The position numbers and the translations under genes were made by a program. A stretch of DNA of 64,000 nt from Edaphobacter lichenicola (GTDB taxonomy: Bacteria > Acidobacteriota > Terriglobia > Terriglobales > Acidobacteriaceae), in contig NZ_JACHDY010000002.1 in assembly GCF_014201315.1 (NCBI RefSeq), positions 496,001-560,000 on the forward strand. The letters are read 5' to 3'. Position 1 is the first letter of the stretch. The number at the start of each line of letters is the position of its first letter. Positions 10,606 to 19,511 of the stretch are shown one piece after another. The notes below the pieces were generated by a model. The model was not told the origin of the DNA, did not search any database, and was given only the letters and a program-made list of their open reading frames with translations.

Positions 10606-13600
10606 TTAGAAGAGCGCCTTGAGGGCAAACTGGTACTGCCGTGGGGTGTAGTTGGGATCGGCTTGCGAGATCTTGCCGAAGTTTGTGTTACCGAACTGAT
10701 CGCCTGGCTGGTTGTTGTTCAGATAGAAGTTCGGCGTGTTGGAGATGTTGTAGCTCTCCGCACGGAACTGAAGTCCGACCCGTTCCGTGATGGCAAAGGT
10801 TTTGAAGAGGGAGAGGTCTACGTGACGGTAGTTGGGTCCAAACAGCGAGTTGCGCTGGGTGTTCCCAATGGTTCCGAGGGGCTGAGGAGCGAACGCCTTG
10901 GTGTTGAAGAAGTTGTGAATCGACTTCGAGCCACGGGGATCGCCAATCGTGTTAGGACGGTCGTTGCCTCCGCTGTTTTGGGGAACGGCACGGTTGTTGA
11001 AGCCGTGCGTCTTCCCGTCGCTCTCGACCGGATTGTCTGCTCCGTTTCCACTGCTGATGATGGTGAAGGGCTTTCCACTCTGCCACTCGGTGATTGTGTT
11101 GATCGCCCAGCCGGAGAGGGCAAGCTTCTTGGCGCCGGTGAAGTTCTTTCCGTATTGGAGCTCGTAGTTAAGGGAGAGAGCGAAGCGGTTTTGAATGTCC
11201 AGTTCCGCATTCGCGTACTCGGTTGCCCGGATGTTGGTAGGAAGCGCATTGCTCCAACCCTGGCTGCTACCCTGCTGGGAGAAACCAGTGATGTCGCTAA
11301 GCGCCTTGGACCAGGTGTAGTTCGCATCGAATGCCAGCCCCTTGGTAAAGCGACGCTGGAAGGAGGTCTGCAGGCCGTTGTAGTTCGAGATACCGCCGCT
11401 GTCGATATAGCTGAAGCCTCCGAGATTGGGAAGCAGCGTGGCGGTAGTACGTGCTCCGTTGTTGGGGTTGGCTGGGGTTCCCAGCGTAGCCAGCGGATTA
11501 TAGGGCAACGGCTGATTGATGTTGTTGATGGATTCCGGCAGATGGCGACCCAGGTTGCCGACGTAACCGATGGTTACGACGTTAGAGCCGAACTGCTGCT
11601 GGACCTGCAGGTTGTACTGCATAATCATGGCATTTTTGAACTTCGGAGCTTCCGCTACGAAGCCAAGACCGGGGATCGTGGACAGATCGGCTAGCTGGGC
11701 TGCAGTTGGGGCCGAAGGGGGCACGATTCCCTGGCTAAGGTTTCCATTTGTATTGAATTTAGTGCCTGCGCAGTCTAGGTTCTGGCCCGGGGGCAGAACG
11801 CCGTTATTTTGGAACGTTTCGATCTGAACAGCGAGTGTTGACTGGCAGGAGGGGCTGAAGACCGAGGTGAACGGAGCGTTCTTCAGGTCTGCGTTGGAGG
11901 TGTAGTTGCCGGGGAAGTAGCTGATTCCGAAGCCGCCCCGAATTACTGTGGAGGGTCTCGCGGAGTATGAGAAACCAACGCGTGGAGCAACGTCACCGTG
12001 GTCGGTCGGGATATTGACCTTATCGTTGACCCCGTTTACGCCGGCGATCTTCAAAGCCTGTGAAACCGTTGTTGGAGTTAGAGTGAGGGCCTCAGGGTAG
12101 TCGAAGTTGGAGATATGGTTGTGCGCTTCAGTGAAGGGAGTGAAGACATCGTAGCGGAGGCCCAGGAGCACCGTCAGCTTCGGATTGACCTTCCAGCTAT
12201 CCTGTGCGAAGCCACTTGGCTCCCAGCTTCGGTAGTCCGGAGGGTTGATGTTGAAGTTACGGGTCTGGTTGTTGAAGGCGCCGAGAAGAGCTGACGCGAT
12301 CTGGTTATTCTGCTGCGTCAGCTGGTCGGAGTTGCTGTCTGTGGTCAGATTGAAGCCGTAGGCGCCGACAGCAGAGGCACTCTGTACGTTGCGAGCCTGC
12401 CGGCGGGTGAGCCCGAGACCTGCTTTGATGTTGTGGTTGCCCTTGATCCAGCTGAGGGTACCGGAGTACTGGAAGGTGTTGTCGATGTCCTGCAGGGGAA
12501 CGTATGCGCCGTCACCGATGTCGCCGAAGGGGCCGATGGAGACGGGGGTGAGAGAGTCAGCAAAGGGGCTGAAGCTGGTCTGGCTGGCCGGGAAGCCGAT
12601 CTTTGTGTCGATTCCGGTTCCATAGTTGAGTGGTAGAGAGAGGTTGTTGATACGGGTGTAGCCTGCACGAAGATCGAGCAGGAGAGACGGTGTAAAGGTG
12701 TGCGTGAAACCGAAGGCAAACTGGGTGGCGAAGTCTGTTGCAGGACCATCGAAGTTGTACCGGCCTCCGCTGATCTGGACACCGTTTACCGTTCCAAAGT
12801 TCGGGGGGGTAAAGCCGGTGACCTTGTTATAAGACCAGCGACCGAAGAGAAGATTCTTGTCGTTGAACCTATGGTCGATTCGAGCGTCGTAGGTGTTAGA
12901 GTTCTGTGTTTTGGCTGGGCTGATGGTGTAGTTGCTGGAGAGACCGCTGCTGGTTGGTGCCGGGAACAGCTTGAGGTAGTTCAACGCGATCGGGTTAATG
13001 GGAACAGGTGTTCCTGTGACCGCCCCCTGATACGCCTGGAGAGTGCCATTGCGGTTCGTGAGCAGCGACTGAGGGGTGAGACCGTTCAGACTGTTAATGG
13101 CGTTGTACTCTTCAATGGTCGGTACGGTGCCGGTGTAAGTGACGCCGGAGACCTGGCGGAAACCTTCGTAGTCAAAGTAGAAGAAGGTTCGGTCACGGAA
13201 GATTGGTCCGCCGATGCTGGCGCCGTACTGGTTCTGACGCAGTTCCGGTTTTTTTCCGGTTGTCTGGAATACCTGGCGGGCGTCGAAGATGTCGTTGCGG
13301 AAGTACTCGTAGACCGATCCGTGGAAGGCGTTCGTTCCAGAGCGGGTGACGATGTTGATGACGCCGCCAGCGGTACGTCCGGCCTCTGCAGCATAGCTGT
13401 TGGTCTGGACCGTGATCTCCTGAATGCCTTCGACGTTGGGCTTGATGCCGATGGTGCCGATGATGCGTTCGTTGTCGTCGACACCGTCAACGACCCAGTT
13501 GTTGAGGGTGTCGTCCTGTCCGTTGACGGAGAGGCCGGCGGCGTTGTTGCGGCGATCGTCTGGACGGCCACCGCTCGAGAGTCCGTTACCGGCTCCGGGG

Positions 13601-14148
13601 TTGGCGCCTGGGACGAGGTCTACGAGCTGAACGAAGTTACGTCCGTTGAGAGGCAGATCCTGCACGGCCTTTGCCGTCACAGTGGAGCTGACGGTTGCGC
13701 TGTCGGCCTGGAGGAGCGGGGTGGATGCCGTGACTTCGACGACGGTGTTCTCTGAACCTGTGAGCAGGTGGACGTCGTTGCGGGCGCGGTCGCCTGCTTC
13801 TACGGACAGGTCCTTGACGATGGAGGCCTGGAAGCCTGCGGCTTTGACCGAGACGGAGTAGTGGCCGACGGGCAGGAGGGTGAAGGTGTAGTCGCCTGAG
13901 CTATTGGAGACAGTGGTGCGCTTCTCGTTGGTCCCGTTGTTGGTGAGGACGATGGTGGCGTTGGGAACGACGGCGCCGGTGGCGTCAGTGACAGTGCCAA
14001 GGATGTCGGCTGTGGTCAGCTGCGCGAAGGCGGCTGAGGTGAAGAGGACCAGAAGTGCCAGCAGATATGCCGGCTTGCTCCATCCTCGAGATATTCTGCG
14101 TCCGCACTGGCCTAGGCGGCTTATCTGGGTCGTTGAATCGTAGATCAT
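10606..14148 (-). CDS. TonB-dependent receptor with carboxypeptidase-regulatory-like domain (Oar-like) 1
   Basis: A 1180-residue outer-membrane protein. After a signal segment (about 26-42, AYLLALLVLFTSAAFA) comes a carboxypeptidase regulatory-like beta-sandwich (about 45-130, beginning TADILGTVTDATGAVVP). A plug domain follows (about 150-270, LPLNGRNFVQLVDLVPG and SVNGQDDTLNNWVVDG), then a long beta-barrel ending in RQYQFALKALF. This architecture is the OmpA-related/Oar-like TonB receptor family abundant in Acidobacteria and thought to import oligosaccharides or peptides. The ATG at 14148 has AGGACA five bases upstream. Two AAACGTTT palindromes lie upstream, suggesting LacI-type control. The ligand is unknown; the neighbouring GH1 gene hints at a beta-glucoside. 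Confidence 0.93.
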   Translation of the reverse strand: MIYDSTTQISRLGQCGRRISRGWSKPAYLLALLVLFTSAAFAQLTTADILGTVTDATGAVVPNATIVLTNNGTNEKRTTVSNSSGDYTFTLLPVGHYSVSVKAAGFQASIVKDLSVEAGDRARNDVHLLTGSENTVVEVTASTPLLQADSATVSSTVTAKAVQDLPLNGRNFVQLVDLVPGANPGAGNGLSSGGRPDDRRNNAAGLSVNGQDDTLNNWVVDGVDDNERIIGTIGIKPNVEGIQEITVQTNSYAAEAGRTAGGVINIVTRSGTNAFHGSVYEYFRNDIFDARQVFQTTGKKPELRQNQYGASIGGPIFRDRTFFYFDYEGFRQVSGVTYTGTVPTIEEYNAINSLNGLTPQSLLTNRNGTLQAYQGAVTGTPVPINPIALNYLKLFPAPTSSGLSSNYTISPAKTQNSNTYDARIDHRFNDKNLLFGRWSYNKVTGFTPPNFGTVNGVQISGGRYNFDGPATDFATQFAFGFTHTFTPSLLLDLRAGYTRINNLSLPLNYGTGIDTKIGFPASQTSFSPFADSLTPVSIGPFGDIGDGAYVPLQDIDNTFQYSGTLSWIKGNHNIKAGLGLTRRQARNVQSASAVGAYGFNLTTDSNSDQLTQQNNQIASALLGAFNNQTRNFNINPPDYRSWEPSGFAQDSWKVNPKLTVLLGLRYDVFTPFTEAHNHISNFDYPEALTLTPTTVSQALKIAGVNGVNDKVNIPTDHGDVAPRVGFSYSARPSTVIRGGFGISYFPGNYTSNADLKNAPFTSVFSPSCQSTLAVQIETFQNNGVLPPGQNLDCAGTKFNTNGNLSQGIVPPSAPTAAQLADLSTIPGLGFVAEAPKFKNAMIMQYNLQVQQQFGSNVVTIGYVGNLGRHLPESINNINQPLPYNPLATLGTPANPNNGARTTATLLPNLGGFSYIDSGGISNYNGLQTSFQRRFTKGLAFDANYTWSKALSDITGFSQQGSSQGWSNALPTNIRATEYANAELDIQNRFALSLNYELQYGKNFTGAKKLALSGWAINTITEWQSGKPFTIISSGNGADNPVESDGKTHGFNNRAVPQNSGGNDRPNTIGDPRGSKSIHNFFNTKAFAPQPLGTIGNTQRNSLFGPNYRHVDLSLFKTFAITERVGLQFRAESYNISNTPNFYLNNNQPGDQFGNTNFGKISQADPNYTPRQYQFALKALF

Positions 14149-14175
14149 ATTGTCCTGCCCTTCGTACTCGGTTTG

Positions 14176-14187
14176 TAAAACGTTTAA
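14176..14187. promoter_or_regulatory. LacI-type operator-like palindrome, proximal
   Basis: TAAAACGTTTAA, with a perfect AAACGTTT core at 14178-14185, about 30 bases upstream of the receptor start. A CG-centred AAACGTTT core is typical of LacI/GalR-family operators. No LacI-family gene is in the window, so the regulator is unknown. Confidence 0.4.
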
Positions 14188-14324
14188 GTCGATCTAACGT
14201 TCTGCTGCTTGTGTTGGCAGAGTTCTTGTGAGACTGCTTCAACACAATGAAAATGCTTTGCTTACCGCTGTTGTTGGATGGAAGTCGCCGTATCCGGGCA
14301 AATGTTGCTCGTATTGCATTTACT

Positions 14325-14336
14325 TCAAACGTTTGA
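14325..14336. promoter_or_regulatory. LacI-type operator-like palindrome, distal
   Basis: TCAAACGTTTGA is a perfect 12-bp palindrome with the same AAACGTTT core as the proximal site. It lies about 148 bp away, close to 14 helical turns, which would allow DNA looping by a bivalent repressor. Confidence 0.45.
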
Positions 14337-14741
14337 GTAGAGGAAATGTCGTCAATCTTCCCCGGCTGAGGATTCTGCGGGATCGGCCTATTGCTTGTCA
14401 AGAAAGTTTTTGGCGTGGAGGTGACTCGGAGGAGCCGGGGAAGACACTTGCCGCCTGCTGGTCATACCAGTTTTCCAGGAGTGGAAGATCGCTCTCCCAG
14501 CAACGGAGGAACTCTTTACCAATGCGTGAGTTAATGTCGCTTTCGGGCTGTATTTCGATAGGCGCGGTGAGGTTGATTTCGAGAGTGGTCGGACGATTTT
14601 ATGAGGGCTGCGGGACTCTGGCTGGTTACTCCTTTTACCTGGTTACTCCTTTAATGGCCGGGGGGCGCAAGGCTTTTGGAGAGGCGGAGCTGGCGGCCTG
14701 GAGGGTGCTGAAACGTGGTTTCCAGGGATGTGCGGGGAGGC

Positions 14742-15389
14742 TCAGTTTGGGGTCTTGAAGGTGGCCAGAAGGCGCTCGCGAACGAAGACGATGTGATCGC
14801 GCATGGCCAGGCGGGCTTCGCGCTTGGAGTCTTTCTTGAGGGCCTGGTAGATCCTGGTGTGTGCTACGGGCGCTGTGGTCGCTGAGAGCTCATAGGATTT
14901 GGAGCGGCAGAGGAGAGTTTTTTGCTGCACGTTTTCGAGGACGCGGCAGAGCTCCTGGTTGCCGGTGGCGGCGGTGATGAGGCTGTGAAACCGCATGTCC
15001 TCTTCGATGTGCTCGAGCTTGTTGCCGTTCTTGAGGAACTTTTTGGTGCGGTTGATGCTGGCGGCGAGATCGGTGAGCAACTTGGGGGTGATGGTCGCTG
15101 CCTCGATGGCGTGGACCTCGAGGAGTTCGCGGAGTTCGTAGAGATCGCGGATCTCTTTGGCGGAGAACTGGCGGACGTAGGCGCCGCGGCGGGCTTCAAT
15201 GCGAACGAGGCCTTCGGCTTCCAGTCGATTGAGCGCTTCGCGGACGGGGGACTTGCTGATACCGAGCTGCGTGGCGAGGGACTCTTCGGTGAGCCGGGAT
15301 AGTTCGCCGAGGGTCCCGTTCAGCACGCTCTGCTTGATGCTGCGGTAGGTAAGCTCTGTGAGATTTGGAATTTTAGCGAGCTTAATCAT
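14742..15389 (-). CDS. GntR family transcriptional regulator, FCD (FadR) subfamily
   Basis: A 215-residue repressor-type protein. The N-terminal winged helix-turn-helix is clear (about residues 30-75: SLATQLGISKSPVREALNRL, then RRGAYVRQF). The all-helical FCD ligand-binding domain covers 85-210 with the LYELRELLEVHAIEAA entry and the FHSLITAATGNQEL metal/ligand region. FCD regulators respond to organic acids and often control adjacent catabolic genes. It lies on the same strand as the penicillin-acylase gene upstream, which is divergent from the pyrimidine catabolism genes. Control of either set is plausible but is inference. Confidence 0.92.
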   Translation of the reverse strand: MIKLAKIPNLTELTYRSIKQSVLNGTLGELSRLTEESLATQLGISKSPVREALNRLEAEGLVRIEARRGAYVRQFSAKEIRDLYELRELLEVHAIEAATITPKLLTDLAASINRTKKFLKNGNKLEHIEEDMRFHSLITAATGNQELCRVLENVQQKTLLCRSKSYELSATTAPVAHTRIYQALKKDSKREARLAMRDHIVFVRERLLATFKTPN

Positions 15390-15570
15390 GATGTGGTCTG
15401 GAGGATTCTACACGACTGGACGTGGGCGCTCGCTTGCGTGGCTTGAAATGGTGGTCTCAGCGTGTGTGGGCAATTTCCTGACCTATCCTGCTGCCGATTC
15501 TTGCTACCGATCTGGCGATCGACTTTGATTCGATTGGGTAGGACCAATCAGCCGGGGCCGGACGCGAAGA

Positions 15571-17823
15571 CTAACTGCCGGGATGGTACTGACGTGCGGT
15601 GTGGTCCTTGAGGTCTGAGGGGTAGAAGTAGACGTTGCGGAGGTCGCCGGTGCTGTAGCGAGTGGCCTGATCGTTGAAGTGGGGAGATGTGGTGTCGCCG
15701 CTCTCGCCGCCTGCGGTGAGGGCCTTGGCGCGGACTTTGTCTCCGAACTCGACTACGGCTACGAAGCTGTTGCCGCTGGTTCCGTACCACTTCTTTGTGC
15801 CTGGGTAGGGGCGGGCTCCGAAGGAGGCGAGGGAGCCCCAGAGCGACGAGGTGAAGGCGACGGGGATGCTTGGCTGGGCGTCGTTGAAGGGCTGGGCGAT
15901 TTTCCCAGTCGCGACGCCATCACCGGTGAGGCGTTGGAAGCGATTGATCTCTCCCCAGGGGGTCTTCCAGGTTCCGAAGTCGGCAGTGAGTCTGTCGGAG
16001 GCGGTTGCGAGGGATTGGAGAAGCTCGGCGGCGGTGGTTCTGGTGGCGATGTACTCTTCGACGGGAATGCCTGCTTGTTTGGCGTCGGCGAGGGTGTGGC
16101 GGCGAATGTCTTCACCCCAGAAGACGGCTAGAGAGGTGGGGATGGAGTTGACGGCCCAGCGGCGGTCCCAGGTGCGCAGGGTTGCGATCTGTTCGGTCAG
16201 CTTCGCGCGGAGGAGATTGGAGCGCGGGGCTTCGTCCCAGGCTTTGAGGAGCGCGGGGAGTGGTCTGTCGAACCAGGGGAGGTAGCTGTCGTAGGCAGCG
16301 GCGATGAGGGAGACGAGGGTGAAGTCTTTTTTGTTCTCGAGGACGCGGATGGCGTGTAGGCCGCGGGCGGTTTCGGTGCCGGTTTCGACGTAGGCGGGAT
16401 AGTTCTGCTTGCGGAGGCTGCTGGCGCCCGCTCCGGACCAGGGCCAGTTGTTGCTGTTGTAGAGCCAGCCGCTGTTTGGGTTGAGGAGCTGAGGGAGTTC
16501 ATCGACGGTGAGGAGGCCCTTCCAGTCGGTGGCGGGATTGCTGCCGTCAACTGGTTTGGTGAAGTCGAAGGTGGGGTCGCGGCGGGGGATGAAGTTGCCG
16601 TGGAAGTAGGCGATGTCGCCGTCGGCGTCGGCGAAGATGGTGTTGTTGGAGGAGTTGGCTTTGAGTTCGAGGGTCTGGCGGAAGGCTTTGTAGTTGGTGG
16701 CTTTGGTGCGGAGGTAGGACTGGGTGAGGGCTTTGATGGGCTCCTGCATGAGACGGATGCTGATCCAGTTGGCATTGCCTTCGCGGCTGGACTCTTCGCG
16801 GACGATAGGGCCGTGATGGGTGCGGTAGATGGTGAACTTCTTTTCGGCCATGCCGTGGTCGGTCTTGTAGGGGACGGTGATCTGCTCGGCTGTGATGGGG
16901 CGTTGCTGGTTGCCGTATTTGTAGGTGAAGTGGTCGCCCTTCTTGTCGACGGTTTCGAGATACTCGTCGACTGCGTCTACACCGCTCGAGGTGTGCATCC
17001 AGCCGACTCGCTGGTTGAAGCCCTGATAGATGAAGAACTGGCCCCAGGTTACAGCTCCGTAGGCGTCGAGATTGTTGTCGCTGGTTATTTGCAGTTCGGA
17101 GCGGAAGAAGAAGGAGGTGTGGGGGTTGATGAGCAGGAGGGCGTGGTGGTCGGCGGTGTTTGAAGGCGCGATGGCCATGCCGTTGGAGCCGGTGGGCTCG
17201 GGGGGATCGCTGTCGTGGATGTAGGCGGCTTCGTCGCGCGGAGAGGTGGGGTTGGATGCGTGGATTGCGGCGGGATGAGAGTAGAAGGCTTCGAGCTGCG
17301 ACAGGTCGATGCGTTCGATATCGCCGCCTATGCTGCCTTCGGTGAAAGAGAGCGCCATCCAGGGTTCGAAGTGGTGGATGACTCGCGGCTTTACGTCGGG
17401 GTGTTGGTAGAGGTAGAAGTTGAGGCCGTCGGCGAAGGCGTCCATGAGGGTGCGGAGCCATGCGGGGCTGGCGGTGTATTGCTTCTTCAGCGCCACCGGG
17501 TCGATGAAGAGCTTCATGCGGAGGTCCTGATAGATGCGGGATTCGCCTTCGGCTTCGGCGAGGCGGCCCATGGCGTTGATGTAGTTGGTCTCGATGCGAT
17601 TGAAGTCGTCTTCGGCCTGGGCGTACTCCATGCCGAAGACGACGTCGGCGTCGGTCTTGCCGTGGATGTGCGCGATGCCCCAGTCGTCGCGGGTGATGGT
17701 GACGTTTGCTGCTTCTTGCTTCCAGCGTGTTTGTTCGTCGTTTTGCGCTGCGTGGAGTGCTGTGGAAGAAAACAGGATTGCGAAGAGGACGACCAGAGGG
17801 TTTAGACAACGTCTATTCTGCAT
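15571..17823 (-). CDS. Penicillin acylase family protein (N-terminal nucleophile amidohydrolase)
   Basis: A 750-residue secreted precursor with a signal peptide (about 1-26, LNPLVVLFAILFSSTALHA). It belongs to the penicillin amidase/acyl-homoserine-lactone acylase superfamily, which matures by autocleavage to expose an N-terminal Ser. The likely nucleophile is Ser213 in TGSNGMAIAPS, preceded by a linker and followed by LLINPH, as in the family. The N-terminal chain has the VTITRDDWGIAHIHGKTDAD start typical of alpha subunits. Substrates are N-acylated compounds: beta-lactams, N-acyl homoserine lactones or N-acyl amino acids. It is divergent from the amidase at 18017 and upstream of the GntR gene on the same strand. 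A specific substrate cannot be assigned. Confidence 0.92.
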   Translation of the reverse strand: MQNRRCLNPLVVLFAILFSSTALHAAQNDEQTRWKQEAANVTITRDDWGIAHIHGKTDADVVFGMEYAQAEDDFNRIETNYINAMGRLAEAEGESRIYQDLRMKLFIDPVALKKQYTASPAWLRTLMDAFADGLNFYLYQHPDVKPRVIHHFEPWMALSFTEGSIGGDIERIDLSQLEAFYSHPAAIHASNPTSPRDEAAYIHDSDPPEPTGSNGMAIAPSNTADHHALLLINPHTSFFFRSELQITSDNNLDAYGAVTWGQFFIYQGFNQRVGWMHTSSGVDAVDEYLETVDKKGDHFTYKYGNQQRPITAEQITVPYKTDHGMAEKKFTIYRTHHGPIVREESSREGNANWISIRLMQEPIKALTQSYLRTKATNYKAFRQTLELKANSSNNTIFADADGDIAYFHGNFIPRRDPTFDFTKPVDGSNPATDWKGLLTVDELPQLLNPNSGWLYNSNNWPWSGAGASSLRKQNYPAYVETGTETARGLHAIRVLENKKDFTLVSLIAAAYDSYLPWFDRPLPALLKAWDEAPRSNLLRAKLTEQIATLRTWDRRWAVNSIPTSLAVFWGEDIRRHTLADAKQAGIPVEEYIATRTTAAELLQSLATASDRLTADFGTWKTPWGEINRFQRLTGDGVATGKIAQPFNDAQPSIPVAFTSSLWGSLASFGARPYPGTKKWYGTSGNSFVAVVEFGDKVRAKALTAGGESGDTTSPHFNDQATRYSTGDLRNVYFYPSDLKDHTARQYHPGS

Positions 17824-18016
17824 GAACTGCGCATCTCCATGAGCGGGGTGAGTTCGACTGGCGCGGCGGTGCGAACAGTTTACCTGCTGGCGGAGATTTG
17901 CCTTCGTTAGAACGAGAACCGTGCCAGACTGACGTCCATGTTTTTGATGAAAGTTGCAGCCTGCGTTTTGGGTATAACCTTATTTTTTTAGGACTTACTT
18001 TTTCAGGAGACGATGC

Positions 18017-19279
18017 GTGCCCGTTGATCCGTTGCGAGTGATCTCCGACCTTAAAGAACTTCGTACCCTGACGGCGGATGCCAATGGTGCCCAGCGGGTG
18101 GCGTGGACTCCAGTCTGGCTGGAGGCGCGGGCGTGGTTTCAGAGCAAGCTGAAGGGGCTGCCGTTCGAGCATCATTATGATGCTGCGGGAAACTCGTGGA
18201 CGACGCTTCGGGGCCGTACAGACCGAGCACTTGTTCTGGGGAGTCATGTCGACTCGGTTCCGAACGGCGGTTGGCTGGATGGGTGTCTGGGAGTCCTGGC
18301 TGGATTTGAGGAGTTGCGCAGCCTGGCGGAGGATTTCGATGGCGAACCGCCGATCACGATTCGGCTGGTTGACTGGGCAGATGAAGAGGGGGCGCGTTTT
18401 GGACGGAGTCTCTTTGGCTCGTCGGCGTTTGCGGGGACCCACACGATTGAGGCTGATCGCGGACGTACGGATCGCGATGGAGTTCGGCTGGAGGATGCAC
18501 TTCGGAGTTGCGGGGTCAACGTGGAACAGGTTGGAGAGGCGGCGAAAGAACGCGGCGGCGCAGCGGCTTATCTGGAGTTGCATATCGAGCAGGGGCCCGT
18601 GCTCGAAGGGATGGGGCTGCCGTTGGGAGTTGTGCTTGGGACCAAGGGCGTGGAGCGGCATGCGATTACGTTCCATGGACAGGAGGCTCATTCGGGATCC
18701 ACTCCGATGGGCGCGAGGCGAGATGCGCTGGCCGCTGCGGCGAAGCTGGCGCTTGAGATTCGCCCGATCGCCCGAAGACATCCAGACGCGGTTGCGACGA
18801 TGGGAAGTGTGAAGACTTTTCCGGGAATTGTGACGGCCGTGGTGGGACGCTGCGAGGCGACGCTTGATATGCGCGATCTCGACGCGGGGGTGCTTGCCTC
18901 GATGTTCGCCGAGGCTCGCGCTGCGAGTGAACGCTTTGGGAAGGAAGAGGGATGCACGGTTGATTGGTCGAGGATCTGGAGTATTGAGCCGATACCGTTT
19001 GATGCGCAGCTCATTGCGTTTTGCGAGGAAGCTGTCCGCGAGACGGCGGGCGTGTCGCATCGGCTGCCTTCGGGGCCGTTGCATGACGCTGCGGAGGTTG
19101 CGCGGGCGGGGATTCCGACGGTGATGATGTTTGCTCAGTCGCTTGCCGGGCTGAGCCATAACAAGGCGGAAGACACGAGGGTCGAAGATTTGATGCTGGC
19201 CGTGCAGGCCTTTGACCGGCTTGCAAGGAAGACGATGAAGTGGTTGAGCGAAGGGGAGAGCAGCGGCCGGGAACTGTGA
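18017..19279 (+). CDS. Zn-dependent hydantoinase/carbamoylase family amidase (probable N-carbamoyl-beta-alanine amidohydrolase)
   Basis: An M20-type binuclear metalloenzyme of the ureidopropionase/N-carbamoyl-L-amino acid hydrolase/allantoate amidohydrolase family. Metal ligands are visible: His77 in GSHVDSVPNGG, Asp88 in LDGCLG, Glu123-124 in DWADEEGARFG, His189 in LHIEQGPVLE, and a late His in SHNKAED (about 383). Given the following preT-preA-dihydropyrimidinase genes, the likely reaction is N-carbamoyl-beta-alanine to beta-alanine, CO2 and ammonia, the third step of the reductive pyrimidine pathway. The start is GTG 18017 with AGGAG seven bases upstream. Family members overlap in substrate, so a carbamoylase for amino acids is the alternative. 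Confidence 0.88.
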   Translation: MPVDPLRVISDLKELRTLTADANGAQRVAWTPVWLEARAWFQSKLKGLPFEHHYDAAGNSWTTLRGRTDRALVLGSHVDSVPNGGWLDGCLGVLAGFEELRSLAEDFDGEPPITIRLVDWADEEGARFGRSLFGSSAFAGTHTIEADRGRTDRDGVRLEDALRSCGVNVEQVGEAAKERGGAAAYLELHIEQGPVLEGMGLPLGVVLGTKGVERHAITFHGQEAHSGSTPMGARRDALAAAAKLALEIRPIARRHPDAVATMGSVKTFPGIVTAVVGRCEATLDMRDLDAGVLASMFAEARAASERFGKEEGCTVDWSRIWSIEPIPFDAQLIAFCEEAVRETAGVSHRLPSGPLHDAAEVARAGIPTVMMFAQSLAGLSHNKAEDTRVEDLMLAVQAFDRLARKTMKWLSEGESSGREL

Positions 19280-19298
19280 TTTCAGGTTGGACTTCTCT

Positions 19299-19334
19299 TT
19301 GACTGGCGAGGAGTTCGTTGAGATAGTGCATAAT
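19299..19334 (+). promoter_or_regulatory. Possible sigma-70 promoter before the small ORF and preT
   Basis: TTGACT (19299-19304) and GATAGT (19322-19327) are 17 bases apart. A CATAAT at 19329 is an alternative -10. A good AAGGAGG follows at 19364-19370. The element is weak and could equally be fortuitous, as the upstream amidase gene may be cotranscribed. Confidence 0.3.
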
Positions 19335-19373
19335 AGTCACTCCTGACAGGAGATACGCAGCGCAAGGAGGGTC

Positions 19374-19511
19374 ATGTTGTCTTCCATGATGCAACTGCTT
19401 CCATTTGATGAGCGTTTCGATGACTCCGCAGACCTCGTGGTGCGCGGCGATTGGAATGTGTTCTTCGATCGGCTTGATCGCAACGAGACTGGTGAGGCGA
19501 CTGGACTCTGA
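19374..19511 (+). CDS. Small 45-residue protein coupled to preT, function unknown
   Basis: Reads MLSSMMQLLPFDERFDD, then a core WNVFFDRLDRNETGE. It has an ideal AAGGAGG (19364-19370) and its TGA overlaps the ATG of preT (TGATG), so the two would be translationally coupled. The protein is acidic, has no Cys and no membrane segment, and matches no family I recognise. Alternative starts are the in-frame TTG at 19377 and the ATGs at 19386 and 19389. Its position inside the pyrimidine operon suggests a leader peptide or a small accessory or assembly protein for PreTA, but this is inference from context only. Confidence 0.6.
   Translation: MLSSMMQLLPFDERFDDSADLVVRGDWNVFFDRLDRNETGEATGL

Larger units (their letters stand above)
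14149..14741. other. Long intergenic region upstream of TonB receptor 1
   Basis: Almost 600 bases without a supported gene. The part near the receptor start holds two AAACGTTT palindromes described separately. The part near the GntR gene stop shows only weak open frames lacking family resemblance. Confidence 0.6.

Noticed and set aside
14228..14758. Plus-strand frame in the receptor 1 upstream region
   Set aside because: It overlaps two operator-like palindromes and runs into the end of the GntR gene, with no recognisable domain.
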